Notes: a model not told the origin generated them from the sequence alone. 55,463 nt of DNA from RGIG4708 sp045538875 (GCA_045538875.1 JAZQEG010000021.1:1-55463), one strand, 5' to 3'. Shown: positions 1 to 9,805, counted from the first letter of the stretch. Made by a program: numbers and translations.

Positions 1-1356
1 GCTAATGAGGTTCCTGTAACTCTTTACGATATTACAAACGACGGCACAGGTAAATTAAGTGCTAAAAAATCGTTTACAAGGGCAGACGCAGGCGATGTAC
101 AAATGTTTGTTGCTGTATACAACAGCAATGGCAACCTTAAAGCAGTAAGTGCATCTTCAAAGGTTACATTTGCAGCTGGTGAAACAAAAACTCTCACAGC
201 GGCTGTAACCAATAATGCATTTGACCCATGGGGTGGCGATACACTCAAGCTCTTTATTTGGGATGCCAATACACTTGAGCCTATTGATCAGGCATACCCC
301 GCACATTATGATCCAAATGAAGTGGTTGTAATAGTAAAAGCACCTCAAACAGGATTTGATTACTCCTCGTTTGATGTTTATGTTAAAGGTACACTCGCAT
401 CAAGCAATATGTACACAATGTACCGATTTAATTATTGGTATGAAGATTTTGTAGCTGATGCAGGTGCAAATACAGGTTCAAACTCAAGCTTGTATCGTAT
501 AAAAGGTGCATATAAGGCTGAAAGAGTAGATGACTATTCATTTACACGCGGTACACAGTTGTTGCAAGAGGGCGAAATAGAAATGGCACTTAAGGCATAT
601 AAAATCGAACCCGACGACACTAGCAAAACCACAGTTGACTACATAGGCGGTTATCATGGCGACGAAAATTTGTATGATGTATTTTTGAAAATTGACGGAG
701 TAGATGTTCCGCTTAACAAGGCAGGTAACTACACAGGAAAAACAATTCAGTTCTGTCAAAAATCATATCTCGACAGATGCAACATTAAAGATTCAAAATT
801 AATCGACCATACAAAAGATTATATCATTACCAAAAACGGTATTGACCTGCATCAAATTGCAAAATGGAACGCTGACGCAAAAATTTTTGAATCATGTTTT
901 ACAATGTTTACAATTATGCGTGAACCCGTTGAAGGTGGCGACAGAGTAACAGATTGTATGGACTTTTTCTGGAGTGACGGCACAAAAGCTGCCAGCTATG
1001 ATGTATCCAACTATGGCAGAACTAAATATCTTAAAACCATTGAGGGCGAAAACTATGAAGGAACAACAATTCAGCAAGCAGGAGCAACAATCCCATTCCC
1101 AATTGTTCCTGAAAAGTTTACTACAAAAGCTGACGGAACTTATATAAATAAAGTTCATCTTTGGAGTAACGCAGGAGATATTGATGCATATGTTTGGACC
1201 AACACTGTACAAGGCTTACACAACACCTCCGCAACTTTAAATATGCGCTCAAATGGAGATAACAAAATTTACTTCTATTCACACGAAAGAGAAGAAGTTA
1301 AAGCCGGCGATATATGGGAAGCAAACAATCATTACGATATTAAAATAAATAACTAA
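1..1356 (+). CDS. Secreted or surface protein, C-terminal part (5' end outside window)
   Basis: The frame is open from base 1 and ends in TAA at 1354-1356, so this is the last 451 residues of a longer protein; the ATG at 103 is internal. The first 90 or so residues read as a beta-sandwich of the type found at the C-terminal end of clostridial extracellular carbohydrate-active enzymes (alternating TVTAAV/LKLFIWD-like strands, with LKLFIWDANTLEPI near residues 82-95). The rest is rich in Asn, Thr, Tyr and Asp with few charged helices, typical of secreted beta-rich domains. I recognise no catalytic motif in the visible part and cannot assign a substrate. Two hairpins follow the stop codon, so the gene is probably the last in its transcript. 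Confidence 0.75.
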   Translation, partial: ANEVPVTLYDITNDGTGKLSAKKSFTRADAGDVQMFVAVYNSNGNLKAVSASSKVTFAAGETKTLTAAVTNNAFDPWGGDTLKLFIWDANTLEPIDQAYPAHYDPNEVVVIVKAPQTGFDYSSFDVYVKGTLASSNMYTMYRFNYWYEDFVADAGANTGSNSSLYRIKGAYKAERVDDYSFTRGTQLLQEGEIEMALKAYKIEPDDTSKTTVDYIGGYHGDENLYDVFLKIDGVDVPLNKAGNYTGKTIQFCQKSYLDRCNIKDSKLIDHTKDYIITKNGIDLHQIAKWNADAKIFESCFTMFTIMREPVEGGDRVTDCMDFFWSDGTKAASYDVSNYGRTKYLKTIEGENYEGTTIQQAGATIPFPIVPEKFTTKADGTYINKVHLWSNAGDIDAYVWTNTVQGLHNTSATLNMRSNGDNKIYFYSHEREEVKAGDIWEANNHYDIKINN

Positions 1357-1437
1357 CAAAAAACAGTTGCTTATTTTAGTGTAAAAATTAATACACCTAT
1401 CTTAAAAATTTAAATGTCTAAACAAAATAATACTTAT

Positions 1438-1478
1438 GCCAAATTTTTGTAAAAAGTTGTATTAAGTATAAATTTGGC
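1438..1478 (+). terminator. Weak hairpin downstream of the secreted-protein gene
   Basis: Arms GCCAAATTT (1438-1446) and AAATTTGGC (1470-1478) flank a 23-base loop. The stem is AT-rich with no clean T-run, so it is a weaker candidate than the hairpin that follows at 1489. Confidence 0.35.
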
Positions 1479-1488
1479 AGGCACACAC

Positions 1489-1530
1489 AAATCCGGAGTT
1501 GTCATTTATACTGTGTCAACTCCGGATTTT
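1489..1530 (+). terminator. Intrinsic terminator after the secreted-protein gene
   Basis: A perfect 13-bp stem, AAATCCGGAGTTG (1489-1501) with CAACTCCGGATTT (1517-1529), and a 15-base loop, followed by a short T-rich tract. It separates the secreted-protein gene from the lipoprotein gene. Confidence 0.75.
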
Positions 1531-1608
1531 GATTATATAAAATACTGCTTTTATACTGTAATATAATTAATTTTGCCGTATATAATATGTGTAGAGGAGA
1601 TGATTTTT

Positions 1609-1980
1609 TTGAAAAAATCAATTGCATTAATTTTGGCTTTAATTATGGGTGTAAGCTTACTTGCCGCCTGCGGTACAAGTAACAATGCCACACCACCGGA
1701 TTCTAACCAGTCGGCACAGCAGGACGGCACTCAAACCCAGACACCCGCAACCACACCCAATACATCGAGCTTTATAGGTGAGCAAAAAGCAAAAGAAATT
1801 GCCCTTGAAAGAGCGGGAATACCTGCCGATGATGTTGTTTTTGACAGAATTGAGCTTGACCGCGACGACGGTGTGTGGCAATATGAGCTTGATTTCAGAC
1901 AGGGTAATACCGAATATGATGTAGATATCAAGGCAGATGACGGAACGGTTATTTCGTTTGAAACAGATATTAATGACTAA
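1609..1980 (+). CDS. Small PepSY-domain lipoprotein
   Basis: The start chosen is TTG at 1609, because an AGAGGAG ribosome binding site lies at the right distance and this gives a normal signal peptide: Lys-Lys, a hydrophobic core, then the lipobox LLAAC. An in-frame ATG at 1600 would overlap the binding site. The mature protein (about 100 residues) has a Gln/Thr/Pro-rich linker and one PepSY domain over roughly the last 65 residues (FIGEQKAKEIALERAG..., ending in an acidic VDIKADDGTVI-type strand). PepSY lipoproteins are membrane-anchored outside the cell and some modulate peptidases; no partner is visible here. It appears monocistronic, with its own terminator. Confidence 0.8.
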   Translation: MKKSIALILALIMGVSLLAACGTSNNATPPDSNQSAQQDGTQTQTPATTPNTSSFIGEQKAKEIALERAGIPADDVVFDRIELDRDDGVWQYELDFRQGNTEYDVDIKADDGTVISFETDIND

Positions 1981-2008
1981 TAGTATAATGAGCTATGCCA
2001 AATTTTTA

Positions 2009-2037
2009 AAAAAGACTACTGCATAAGTAGTCTTTTT
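2009..2037 (+). terminator. Intrinsic terminator of the PepSY lipoprotein gene
   Basis: Stem AAAAGACTACT (2010-2020) with AGTAGTCTTTT (2027-2037), a 6-base loop and a T-run. Confidence 0.85.
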
Positions 2038-2040
2038 CTA

Positions 2041-2069
2041 TTGTGTTTTTATGAATTTTGTGATATAAT
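2041..2069 (+). promoter_or_regulatory. Promoter of glyA
   Basis: TTGTGT (2041-2046), 17 bases, then a perfect TATAAT (2064-2069), 33 bases before the glyA start. Confidence 0.6.
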
Positions 2070-2102
2070 TATTTTTAAAGTTTGTTTTTTAAGGAGAATA
2101 AA

Positions 2103-3344
2103 ATGTTTTACGATGAATTGAAAAATTATGATGCCGAGCTTTATGAGGCTTTTAGCCGTGAAGAACAGCGCCAGCAGCATAACATTGAGCTTATTGCATC
2201 TGAAAATGTTGTATCAAAAGCAGTGCTTCTTGCAGCAGGTACAACGCTTACCAACAAATATGCCGAAGGATATCCCGGCAAACGATACTACGGCGGTTGC
2301 CAGTTTGTAGATGAAGTTGAGGAAATAGCAAGACAAAGAGCAAAAAAGCTCTTTGAAGCAGAGCATGCAAATGTTCAGCCACATTCGGGAGCAAGTGCAA
2401 ATTTAGCTGTGTTTTTTGCACTATTAAACCCCGGTGATACAGTGCTCTCGATGAATCTTTCGGAGGGAGGACATTTATCGCACGGTTCGCCTGTAAACAT
2501 TTCGGGTAAATATTTTAATATAGTTCCTTACGGCGTTGATGAGGTAACACAACGAATTGATTATGATAAAATTGAACAGCTTGCCATTGAACACAAACCA
2601 AAGCTTATACTCGCAGGTGCATCGGCATACCCAAGAGCAATAGACTTTAAGCGTTTTCGTGAAATTGCAGACAAAGTGGGTGCATACCTGCTTGTAGATA
2701 TGGCTCACATTGCAGGTCTTGTAGCGGCAGGCTTGCATCAAAACCCTGTACCCTATGCAGATGTGGTTACAACCACAACACACAAAACACTGCGCGGCAC
2801 AAGAGGCGGGCTTATACTTTGCAAAGAGCAGTATGCAAAGCAAATAGACAAAGCTATTTTCCCTGGAATTCAGGGCGGCCCTCTTATGCACATTATTGCA
2901 GCAAAGGCAGTTGGTCTTGGCGAAGCTCTTACCGACGAATTTAAGGAATATCAAAACCAGATTGTAAAAAATGCAAAAGCTCTTGCAAATGCTCTCATTG
3001 AAGAGGGCTTTAACCTTGTATCGGGCGGAACAGACAACCACCTTATGCTTATTGACCTTAGGAGCTTTAATCTCACAGGCAAAGAATTTGAAAAAATGCT
3101 CGACGAGGTACACATCACAACAAACAAAAACACAATCCCTGCCGACCCGCAAAGCCCCTTTGTAACAAGCGGTGTACGAATTGGTACTCCTGCCGTTACA
3201 AGCAGAGGCTTTAAAGAAGCTGAAATGAAAAAAATTGCTCATTGGCTTGGGCTTATTGCAAAAGACTTTGATGCAAACAAGGACCTTGTAAAAAAACAGG
3301 TTATTGAGCTTTGCGAGCAGTTCCCTATCTATAAGGAAGATTAA
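2103..3344 (+). CDS. glyA: Serine hydroxymethyltransferase
   Basis: Interconverts serine and glycine with tetrahydrofolate and supplies one-carbon units in the cytoplasm; depends on pyridoxal phosphate. The 413-residue length is normal for bacterial GlyA. Visible signatures are ELIASEN near the N-terminus, the YAEGYPGKRYYGGC substrate loop, and VTTTTHKTLRGTRGG, whose Lys (about residue 228) forms the Schiff base. The start is ATG 2103 behind AAGGAG (2091-2096); the frame extends upstream to a TTG at 2082, but that has no binding site. It has its own promoter and a strong terminator, so it is monocistronic. Confidence 0.97.
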   Translation: MFYDELKNYDAELYEAFSREEQRQQHNIELIASENVVSKAVLLAAGTTLTNKYAEGYPGKRYYGGCQFVDEVEEIARQRAKKLFEAEHANVQPHSGASANLAVFFALLNPGDTVLSMNLSEGGHLSHGSPVNISGKYFNIVPYGVDEVTQRIDYDKIEQLAIEHKPKLILAGASAYPRAIDFKRFREIADKVGAYLLVDMAHIAGLVAAGLHQNPVPYADVVTTTTHKTLRGTRGGLILCKEQYAKQIDKAIFPGIQGGPLMHIIAAKAVGLGEALTDEFKEYQNQIVKNAKALANALIEEGFNLVSGGTDNHLMLIDLRSFNLTGKEFEKMLDEVHITTNKNTIPADPQSPFVTSGVRIGTPAVTSRGFKEAEMKKIAHWLGLIAKDFDANKDLVKKQVIELCEQFPIYKED

Positions 3345-3351
3345 TTAACTT

Positions 3352-3378
3352 GCCGGGTACGCGATGTACCCGGTTTTG
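3352..3378 (+). terminator. Intrinsic terminator of glyA
   Basis: Stem GCCGGGTAC (3352-3360) with GTACCCGGT (3366-3374), a 5-base loop, then a short T tract. Confidence 0.8.
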
Positions 3379-3388
3379 TATTGGCATA

Positions 3389-3417
3389 TTTACAACAAAT
3401 TTTTATTGTGCTATAAT
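3389..3417 (+). promoter_or_regulatory. Promoter of the MATE exporter gene
   Basis: TTTACA (3389-3394), 17 bases, TATAAT (3412-3417), 63 bases before the start codon. Confidence 0.6.
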
Positions 3418-3479
3418 ATACAGGTGCATTACTTAAAATACTGGACTCTACATTAAAAGGAAGGAACTTTTTAAATACT

Positions 3480-4850
3480 ATGGCAAAAATCAATTTTTCA
3501 ACAATCGATATGACACAAGGAACTCCCTGGAAAGGAATACTTGCATTTTCCATACCTATGCTTATAGGCAACATTGCACAGCAGCTTTACAGCACTGTTG
3601 ACAGCATTGTGGTTGGTCAGTATGTGGGCGACAATGCCCTCGCGGCAGTTGGCAGCTCTATGCCAATACTTAATATGCTGCTTGTGCTTTTTATTGGCAT
3701 ATCTGCAGGTGCAACAGTAATGGTATCGCAGTATTTTGGTGCAAGGCAAAGCCAAGATTTGTCGGGCACAATAGGCACTTGTATTACACTTACAGCGCTT
3801 TGCTCGATATTTCTTATGCTTATTACGCCGCCTGTGATAAACCCTCTGCTCAAAATGCTTAACACTCCCGACACAATAATCAATGATTGTGCATCGTACC
3901 TTACAATATCTATGTATGGTATTGCAGGTGTTGCATACTATAACATCCTCAGCGGAATACTCCGAGGCCTTGGCGATGCAATATACCCGCTGTTGTTTTT
4001 GGTTATTGCTACAATAGTAAACATTGTTCTTGATGTACTATTTGTAACTCAGTTTGATATGGGCGTTGCAGGTGTTGCATATGCCACAATTATAGCTCAG
4101 GCTGTTTCTTCAATACTGTGCCTTATCCGCCTTGCAAATATGAAGGATTTGTTTCATCTTACCCTCGGCAATCTCAAAATGAAAAAAATGTATGTATCAA
4201 GGGTTGTTAAGCTTGGGCTTCCGTCTGGTGTTACACAGGCAATTATGTCATCTGCAATGATTATAGTGCAGTCGCTTACAAACAGCTTTGGTGAATTATT
4301 TATTGCAGCAAACATCATCATTATGAGAGTTGACGGCTTTGCAATGATGCCAAACTTTTCGTTTGGTACTGCAATGACCACATATGCAGGTCAAAATGTA
4401 GGTGCCAAAAAATATGACCGTGTTACTTTGGGTGCAAAGCAGGGCACAATAATTGCAGTGCTTTGCTCAACCATAATTACATCGGCAATTTTAATATTTG
4501 GTAAATATCTTATGGCTATATTTACAAAAACTCCTGAGCTTGTGGATATGAGCAATAACCTTATGAGGATACTTGCAGTTGGGTACATTGCTATGGCGCT
4601 AACCCAGAGCTTATCGGGAATAATGCGCGGTGCGGGCGATACAATGACACCTATGTGGATATCGCTTATTACAACAGTTGCAATGCGTATTCCGCTTGCA
4701 TACGGAATATCATTCCTTACTCGCACACCCGAACTTCCTTACGGAATTAAAGAATGTATTCAGATTTCGCTTGTATCTACATGGGTATTTGGTGCAATTC
4801 TTACAACAATTTTTTATTTAAAAGGCAAATGGAAGAATAAAGCAATATAA
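3480..4850 (+). CDS. MATE-family multidrug/toxin efflux transporter
   Basis: A 456-residue integral membrane protein with about 12 hydrophobic segments in two repeated halves, the layout of MATE/NorM exporters, which expel cationic compounds using Na+ or H+ gradients. Family features are the N-terminal PMLIGNIAQQLYSTVDSIVVGQYVG region, with the Asp of VDS in the first helix, and the repeated GILRGLGDA and GIMRGAGDT motifs in the two halves. The start is the ATG at 3480 after AAGGAAGG; the 13-base spacing is longer than ideal. The substrate cannot be inferred. Own promoter and terminator. Confidence 0.93.
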   Translation: MAKINFSTIDMTQGTPWKGILAFSIPMLIGNIAQQLYSTVDSIVVGQYVGDNALAAVGSSMPILNMLLVLFIGISAGATVMVSQYFGARQSQDLSGTIGTCITLTALCSIFLMLITPPVINPLLKMLNTPDTIINDCASYLTISMYGIAGVAYYNILSGILRGLGDAIYPLLFLVIATIVNIVLDVLFVTQFDMGVAGVAYATIIAQAVSSILCLIRLANMKDLFHLTLGNLKMKKMYVSRVVKLGLPSGVTQAIMSSAMIIVQSLTNSFGELFIAANIIIMRVDGFAMMPNFSFGTAMTTYAGQNVGAKKYDRVTLGAKQGTIIAVLCSTIITSAILIFGKYLMAIFTKTPELVDMSNNLMRILAVGYIAMALTQSLSGIMRGAGDTMTPMWISLITTVAMRIPLAYGISFLTRTPELPYGIKECIQISLVSTWVFGAILTTIFYLKGKWKNKAI

Positions 4851-4860
4851 TGATACAATA

Positions 4861-4901
4861 AATGAGGACATTCGTCACAAATGGCGTATGTCCTCATTTT
4901 T
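4861..4901 (+). terminator. Intrinsic terminator between the convergent MATE and uvrA genes
   Basis: Stem AATGAGGACAT (4861-4871) with ATGTCCTCATT (4888-4898), followed by T-rich sequence on the plus strand. It may also serve uvrA from the other side, where the T-run is poorer. Confidence 0.75.
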
Positions 4902-4941
4902 ATATACATTATTTTTTACAGTGCAATTAAAATAAAAAAGT

Positions 4942-7758
4942 TTAATGCTTTTGCATAAACATTTTAAGATATTTGCCCGTATAAGATTTTTTGCATCTCA
5001 TACATTCTTCGGGCGTGCCCTCAAAAACAACTGTGCCGCCCTTATCACCGCCCTCAGGTCCAAGGTCGATTATGTGGTCGGCAACCTTTATAACATCAAG
5101 GTTGTGCTCTATTACCACAACGGTATTGCCGCCATCTGCAAGGGTGTTGAGCACCTCTGTAAGCATATGCACATCTGCCGTATGAAGCCCCGTTGTAGGC
5201 TCGTCGAGTATATACATTGTCCTGCCAGTGCTTGTGCGCGAAAGCTCTGTTGCAAGCTTAACGCGTTGTGCTTCGCCTCCCGAAAGGGTTGTTGACGGCT
5301 GACCTATTTTTATATACCCCAGCCCAACCTCTTTGAGTGTACGCAGTTTTTTTGCAATTTTGGGGATATTTTCAAAAAATTCGCATCCCTCATCAACCGT
5401 CATATCAAGTACATCGGCAATATTTTTATCTTTATATTTTACCTCCAAAGTTTCCCTGTTATAGCGCTTGCCCTTGCACACCTCGCAAGGCACATACACA
5501 TCGGGCAAAAAGTGCATTTCTATTTGCAATATGCCGTCGCCGTTGCAGGCTTCGCACCTGCCGCCCGACACATTAAAGCTAAATCTGCCCGCTGCGTAGC
5601 CGCGCATTTTTGCCTCGTTGGTGTTTGCAAATACATTGCGTATATCGCCAAAAAGCCCTGTGTATGTGGCAGGGTTGGAGCGAGGAGTCCTGCCTATTGG
5701 CGACTGGTCTATATTTATAACCTTGTCTAAGTTTTCAATGCCTAGCATTTCCTTATGTTTGCCGCCTTTGCAATTAGCTCCGTTAAGGTCGCGCGAGAGC
5801 CGTTTTGAAAGTATTTCGTTAATAAGGCTTGATTTGCCGCTACCCGAAACACCTGTTACGCACACAAATTTACCCAAGGGGATTTTTACATCTATATTTT
5901 TTAAATTATTTTGACTTGCGCCTTTTATTGTAATATACTTGCCGTTACCCTCACGCAAAGTTTGCGGCACTGGTATAAACTTTTTACCCAAAAGATACTG
6001 CCCTGTTATGCTTTGCTCGCATTTCATTATTTCCTCGGCAGTTCCCAAAGCGACAACATTTCCACCGTGAACACCTGCGCCCGGGCCTATATCTATTATC
6101 ATATCGGCACTGCGCATTGTGTCCTCGTCGTGCTCTACAACAATAAGAGTGTTGCCCATATCGGTAAGCTTGCGGAGTGTTTTAAGCAGCTTGTCGTTAT
6201 CTCTTTGGTGCAGGCCAATGCTTGGCTCGTCAAGGATATAAAGTACTCCTGTAAGCCCTGAGCCTATTTGTGTGGCAAGGCGTATGCGCTGTGCCTCACC
6301 TCCCGAAAGTGTGCCTGCACTTCGAGATAATGTAAGGTAGTCAAGCCCTACATCCACCAAAAATCCAAGCCTTGCGTGAATTTCCTTAAGGATTTGACGG
6401 GCAATCATCTGCTGATGCTCACTTAGCTCTAAGCTGTCAAAAAACTCCTTTGCATCCCTTACTGTCATGTCGCTTACCTCGGCAATGTTTTTGCCGCCAA
6501 CCGTTACTGCCAGCACCTCGTCACGCAGCCTTGTGCCATTGCACTTGGGGCACGGGTGTATTGCAAGAAGTGCCTCTATGTCTGTTTTTGAATATGGCGA
6601 CCATGCATCGTTGTAGCGGCGCATTGTGGCATTTACCACTCCCTCCCAGGGAGTTATTTTGGTTACATTTTTATATTTAAATTTTATTGGCACATCGCTT
6701 CCGTACAAAAGTATGTTTTGTATTTTGGGGTCAAGCTCATTCCACGCAGTATCGTTTGAAAAATCATAAACCTCGTGCAGAGCCTTAAGCCAGCAATTTG
6801 CATAGCTGCCATTTTCCATAATAGTGTTGTAGCCGTTTACCGCAATTGCACCCTCGTTTATGGATTTGTTGCGGTCAGGAATAACAAGGTCTACATCTAT
6901 TTCGGTGGTGGTACCTATGCCGCTGCACGCAGGGCACGCTCCCTGAGGACTATTGAATGAAAAGGTTCGGGGTGTAAATTCCATCATATCTATACCGCAG
7001 TCACGGCAGGCATAATTTTGGCTAAACACTAAATCGCCCTCTCCCTCGGCATTTACTATGACAATGCCCTCTCCAAGCTTTGCAGCAGTTTCAACCGAGT
7101 CGGTAATTCTAAGCCCCATATCCGCCTTTACCTTTATTCTGTCTACTACAATTTCGATGGTGTGACGATGGTTTTTTTCTAAATGTATTTCCTCATACAA
7201 ATCCCTCACATTGCCATCAACACGCACACGGACATAGCCGTTTTTCTTTGCTTTTTCCAGCACTTTGGCATGCTCGCCTTTTTTGTCACGGACAACTGGT
7301 GCCAAAATCTGCAGCCTTGTGCCCTCGGGCAAAAGCTTTACCCTTTGTACAATTTCATCTATTGTCTGCTTTTTAATCTCTTTACCGCATTTGGGACAAT
7401 GAGGAATACCTGTACGGGCATACAAAAGACGAAAATAATCGTGAATTTCGGTTACTGTGCCCACTGTAGAGCGCGGGTTTTTGCTTGTGGTTTTCTGGTC
7501 AATGCTGATTGCGGGCGATAGCCCTTCTATATAGTCAACCTCCGGCTTGTCCATTCTGCCCAAAAACTGCCTTGCATATGACGAGAGCGATTCAACATAG
7601 CGGCGCTGACCCTCTGCATAAATTGTATCAAAAGCAAGAGATGATTTGCCCGAGCCCGAAAGCCCCGTTACCACAACAAATTTATCTCTTGGGATATCAA
7701 CATTTATATTTTTTAAGTTGTGTTGCCTTGCTCCCCTTATTTTTATATAATCATGCAT
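4942..7758 (-). CDS. uvrA: Excinuclease ABC subunit A
   Basis: DNA damage recognition ATPase of nucleotide excision repair; acts as a dimer with UvrB. At 938 residues it has normal length. It carries two ABC modules, each with a Walker A (GLSGSGKSS near the N-terminus, GVSGSGKSS about residue 640) and an LSGGEAQR signature, plus CxxC zinc-finger pairs (CPKCGKE, CPACSG, CEACNG...CEVCKG). The start is ATG at 7758, overlapping the uvrB stop as TGATG; the ribosome binding site AAAGGTG lies within the end of uvrB. A TTG one codon earlier is possible. Translational coupling keeps it with uvrB in one operon, uvrB first. Confidence 0.98.
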   Translation of the reverse strand: MHDYIKIRGARQHNLKNINVDIPRDKFVVVTGLSGSGKSSLAFDTIYAEGQRRYVESLSSYARQFLGRMDKPEVDYIEGLSPAISIDQKTTSKNPRSTVGTVTEIHDYFRLLYARTGIPHCPKCGKEIKKQTIDEIVQRVKLLPEGTRLQILAPVVRDKKGEHAKVLEKAKKNGYVRVRVDGNVRDLYEEIHLEKNHRHTIEIVVDRIKVKADMGLRITDSVETAAKLGEGIVIVNAEGEGDLVFSQNYACRDCGIDMMEFTPRTFSFNSPQGACPACSGIGTTTEIDVDLVIPDRNKSINEGAIAVNGYNTIMENGSYANCWLKALHEVYDFSNDTAWNELDPKIQNILLYGSDVPIKFKYKNVTKITPWEGVVNATMRRYNDAWSPYSKTDIEALLAIHPCPKCNGTRLRDEVLAVTVGGKNIAEVSDMTVRDAKEFFDSLELSEHQQMIARQILKEIHARLGFLVDVGLDYLTLSRSAGTLSGGEAQRIRLATQIGSGLTGVLYILDEPSIGLHQRDNDKLLKTLRKLTDMGNTLIVVEHDEDTMRSADMIIDIGPGAGVHGGNVVALGTAEEIMKCEQSITGQYLLGKKFIPVPQTLREGNGKYITIKGASQNNLKNIDVKIPLGKFVCVTGVSGSGKSSLINEILSKRLSRDLNGANCKGGKHKEMLGIENLDKVINIDQSPIGRTPRSNPATYTGLFGDIRNVFANTNEAKMRGYAAGRFSFNVSGGRCEACNGDGILQIEMHFLPDVYVPCEVCKGKRYNRETLEVKYKDKNIADVLDMTVDEGCEFFENIPKIAKKLRTLKEVGLGYIKIGQPSTTLSGGEAQRVKLATELSRTSTGRTMYILDEPTTGLHTADVHMLTEVLNTLADGGNTVVVIEHNLDVIKVADHIIDLGPEGGDKGGTVVFEGTPEECMRCKKSYTGKYLKMFMQKH

Positions 7759-9722
7759 CAAAGTTCACCTTTCAGTTTTGTAATTTGGTCACGGTAGTGA
7801 GCCGCTTTTTCAAATTCAAGATTTTTTGAAGCCTCAAGCATAAGCTTTGTAAGATTTTGTATTTTTTGCTCCACAGTGACAGGAGCGCTCTCCTGCTGTG
7901 CCTCGTAGGTTTGTTTTGCTGCCTCATCGGTTGTCATAACCAAATCTCTTACTTGTTTTGTAATAGTTTTTGGTACAATACCGTGCTGCTCGTTATAAGC
8001 AAGCTGAATAGCGCGGCGGCGGTTTGTTTCATCTATGGCGCGCTGCATTGAGCCTGTGATGTTGTCGGCATACATAATTACCCTGCCGTCTGCATTGCGG
8101 GCGGCTCTGCCTATTGTCTGCACAAGGCTTGTTTCACTGCGCAGAAACCCTTCCTTGTCTGCATCGAGAATTGCAACAAGTGACACCTCGGGTATGTCAA
8201 GACCCTCTCGCAAAAGGTTGATGCCAACCAAAACATCAAAAAGCCCAAGCCGTAAATCTCTTATAATTTCCATACGCTCGATTGTTTCGATATCCGAATG
8301 TAAATACTTTACCTTTATGCCATTGTCCCTTAGGTAGTTTGTAAGGGTTTCTGCCATTCTTTTGGTAAGAGTGGTTACAAGCACACGCTGCTTTTTTTCG
8401 GTTACGGCAACAATTTCGTCCATAAGGTCGTCTATCTGCCCTTTTATTGGCCTCACGCTAACCGGAGGGTCCACTAGCCCTGTAGGGCGTATAATTTGCT
8501 CTGCAATGCCGCTTGAATGCATTTTTTCGTACTCACCGGGAGTAGCCGAGCAAAACACAACCTGATTAATTCTGTTTTCAAATTCTTCAAAATTAAGAGG
8601 TCTGTTGTCGTAGGCACTTGGCAGACGAAAGCCAAAATTTACAAGGTTGTCTTTTCGCGAGCGGTCACCCGCATACATTGCTCGTATCTGCCCCACAGTA
8701 ACATGCGATTCGTCAATTATCATCAAAAAATCATCAGGGAAGTAGTCTATAAGTGTGTATGGCGGGCTGCCTGCCTCTCTAGCACTTATGTGGCGCGAAT
8801 AGTTTTCGATGCCCTGACAAAAGCCTATTTCGGCAAGCATTTCCATATCGTAATTGGTGCGCTGCTGTATGCGCTGCATCTCAAGCAGCTTGTCATTCTG
8901 TTTAAAATATGCAACCCTTTCATCAAGCTCTTTTTCTATTTCCACAAGAGCCTTATTCATTTTTTCCTTTGTGGTGCTGTAGTGTGACGCAGGAAATACA
9001 ACTATATGACGGCGAAAGCCCGTCACCTCGCCTGTTGTAATATCTATTTCGCATATGCGGTCAATTTCGTCACCAAAAAATTCTACTCTTATTGCTTTTT
9101 CGGAGGATGATGCAGGGTAAATCTCAAGCACATCACCACGCACTGCAAAGGTGCCTCGCTCGCGGCTTATGTCGTTGCGCTCGTATCTTATTTCGGTAAG
9201 CTTTAGCAAAAGCTCGTCACGGTTGTACTCCATACCTGTGCGCAGGCTTATCATAAGCTGTTTGTAATCCTCCGGGTCGCCAAGTCCGTATATGCACGAC
9301 ACGCTGGCTACAATTATAACATCACGGCGCTCAAAAAGAGCGCTTGTGGCACTGTGACGCATTTTGTCTATTTCGTCGTTTATTGAGGCGTCCTTTTCAA
9401 TATAAGTATCGGTGTGCGGGATATATGCCTCAGGCTGATAGTAATCATAGTATGAAACAAAATATTCAACAGCATTGTCAGGAAAAAACTCTTTAAATTC
9501 ACTGTAGAGCTGCCCTGCAAGAGTTTTGTTGTGTGCAATAACAAGAGTTGGTTTGTTAACCTTTTCTATAGTTTTTGCCATAGTGTATGTTTTGCCCGAG
9601 CCTGTAACGCCAAGCAGTGTCTGACAACGCTTGCCGCCAATTATACCTCGGGCAAGAGTGTCTATTGCTTTTTGCTGATCGCCCATTGGCTCAAACGGGG
9701 ATACCACTTTAAAATCAGGCAT
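7758..9722 (-). CDS. uvrB: Excinuclease ABC subunit B
   Basis: Helicase-like damage verification subunit of nucleotide excision repair. The 654-residue protein has the Walker A GVTGSGKT, the beta-hairpin region YFVSYYDYYQPEAYIP that clamps DNA, the helicase motif DESHVTVGQ, a GRAARNADG motif VI, and a C-terminal UVR domain (last ~40 residues, VEQKIQNLTKLMLEASK-like) that contacts UvrC/UvrA. The start is ATG 9722 behind AGGAGGTG; the longer open frame to 9773 lacks a binding site. I saw no LexA/DinR-type GAAC-N4-GTTC box in the short upstream region. uvrC is not in the window. Confidence 0.98.
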   Translation of the reverse strand: MPDFKVVSPFEPMGDQQKAIDTLARGIIGGKRCQTLLGVTGSGKTYTMAKTIEKVNKPTLVIAHNKTLAGQLYSEFKEFFPDNAVEYFVSYYDYYQPEAYIPHTDTYIEKDASINDEIDKMRHSATSALFERRDVIIVASVSCIYGLGDPEDYKQLMISLRTGMEYNRDELLLKLTEIRYERNDISRERGTFAVRGDVLEIYPASSSEKAIRVEFFGDEIDRICEIDITTGEVTGFRRHIVVFPASHYSTTKEKMNKALVEIEKELDERVAYFKQNDKLLEMQRIQQRTNYDMEMLAEIGFCQGIENYSRHISAREAGSPPYTLIDYFPDDFLMIIDESHVTVGQIRAMYAGDRSRKDNLVNFGFRLPSAYDNRPLNFEEFENRINQVVFCSATPGEYEKMHSSGIAEQIIRPTGLVDPPVSVRPIKGQIDDLMDEIVAVTEKKQRVLVTTLTKRMAETLTNYLRDNGIKVKYLHSDIETIERMEIIRDLRLGLFDVLVGINLLREGLDIPEVSLVAILDADKEGFLRSETSLVQTIGRAARNADGRVIMYADNITGSMQRAIDETNRRRAIQLAYNEQHGIVPKTITKQVRDLVMTTDEAAKQTYEAQQESAPVTVEQKIQNLTKLMLEASKNLEFEKAAHYRDQITKLKGEL

Positions 9723-9765
9723 ATATTCACCTCCTGTTTTAGTATAACCATATAAATGGTAAATT

Positions 9766-9795
9766 AAAGCCACAGAAATATTTTCTGCGGCTTTT
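9766..9795 (-). terminator. Intrinsic terminator of glyQS
   Basis: Arms AAAGCCACAGAAA (9766-9778) and TTTCTGCGGCTTT (9782-9794) pair with a single mismatch and a 3-base loop. It lies between the glyQS stop and uvrB, with a T-rich 3' side on the minus strand. Confidence 0.75.
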
Positions 9796-9805
9796 GTATT
9801 AATTA

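Noticed and set aside
2475..3242. A 255-codon minus-strand ORF opposite glyA
   Set aside because: A Cys-rich shadow of the glyA frame caused by codon bias; no ribosome binding site.
4945..7521. Many plus-strand ORFs of 60-116 codons opposite uvrA
   Set aside because: Antisense shadows of a complete uvrA with no start sites or family features.
9723..9805. LexA/DinR box before uvrB
   Set aside because: No GAAC-N4-GTTC-type dyad in the short upstream region.
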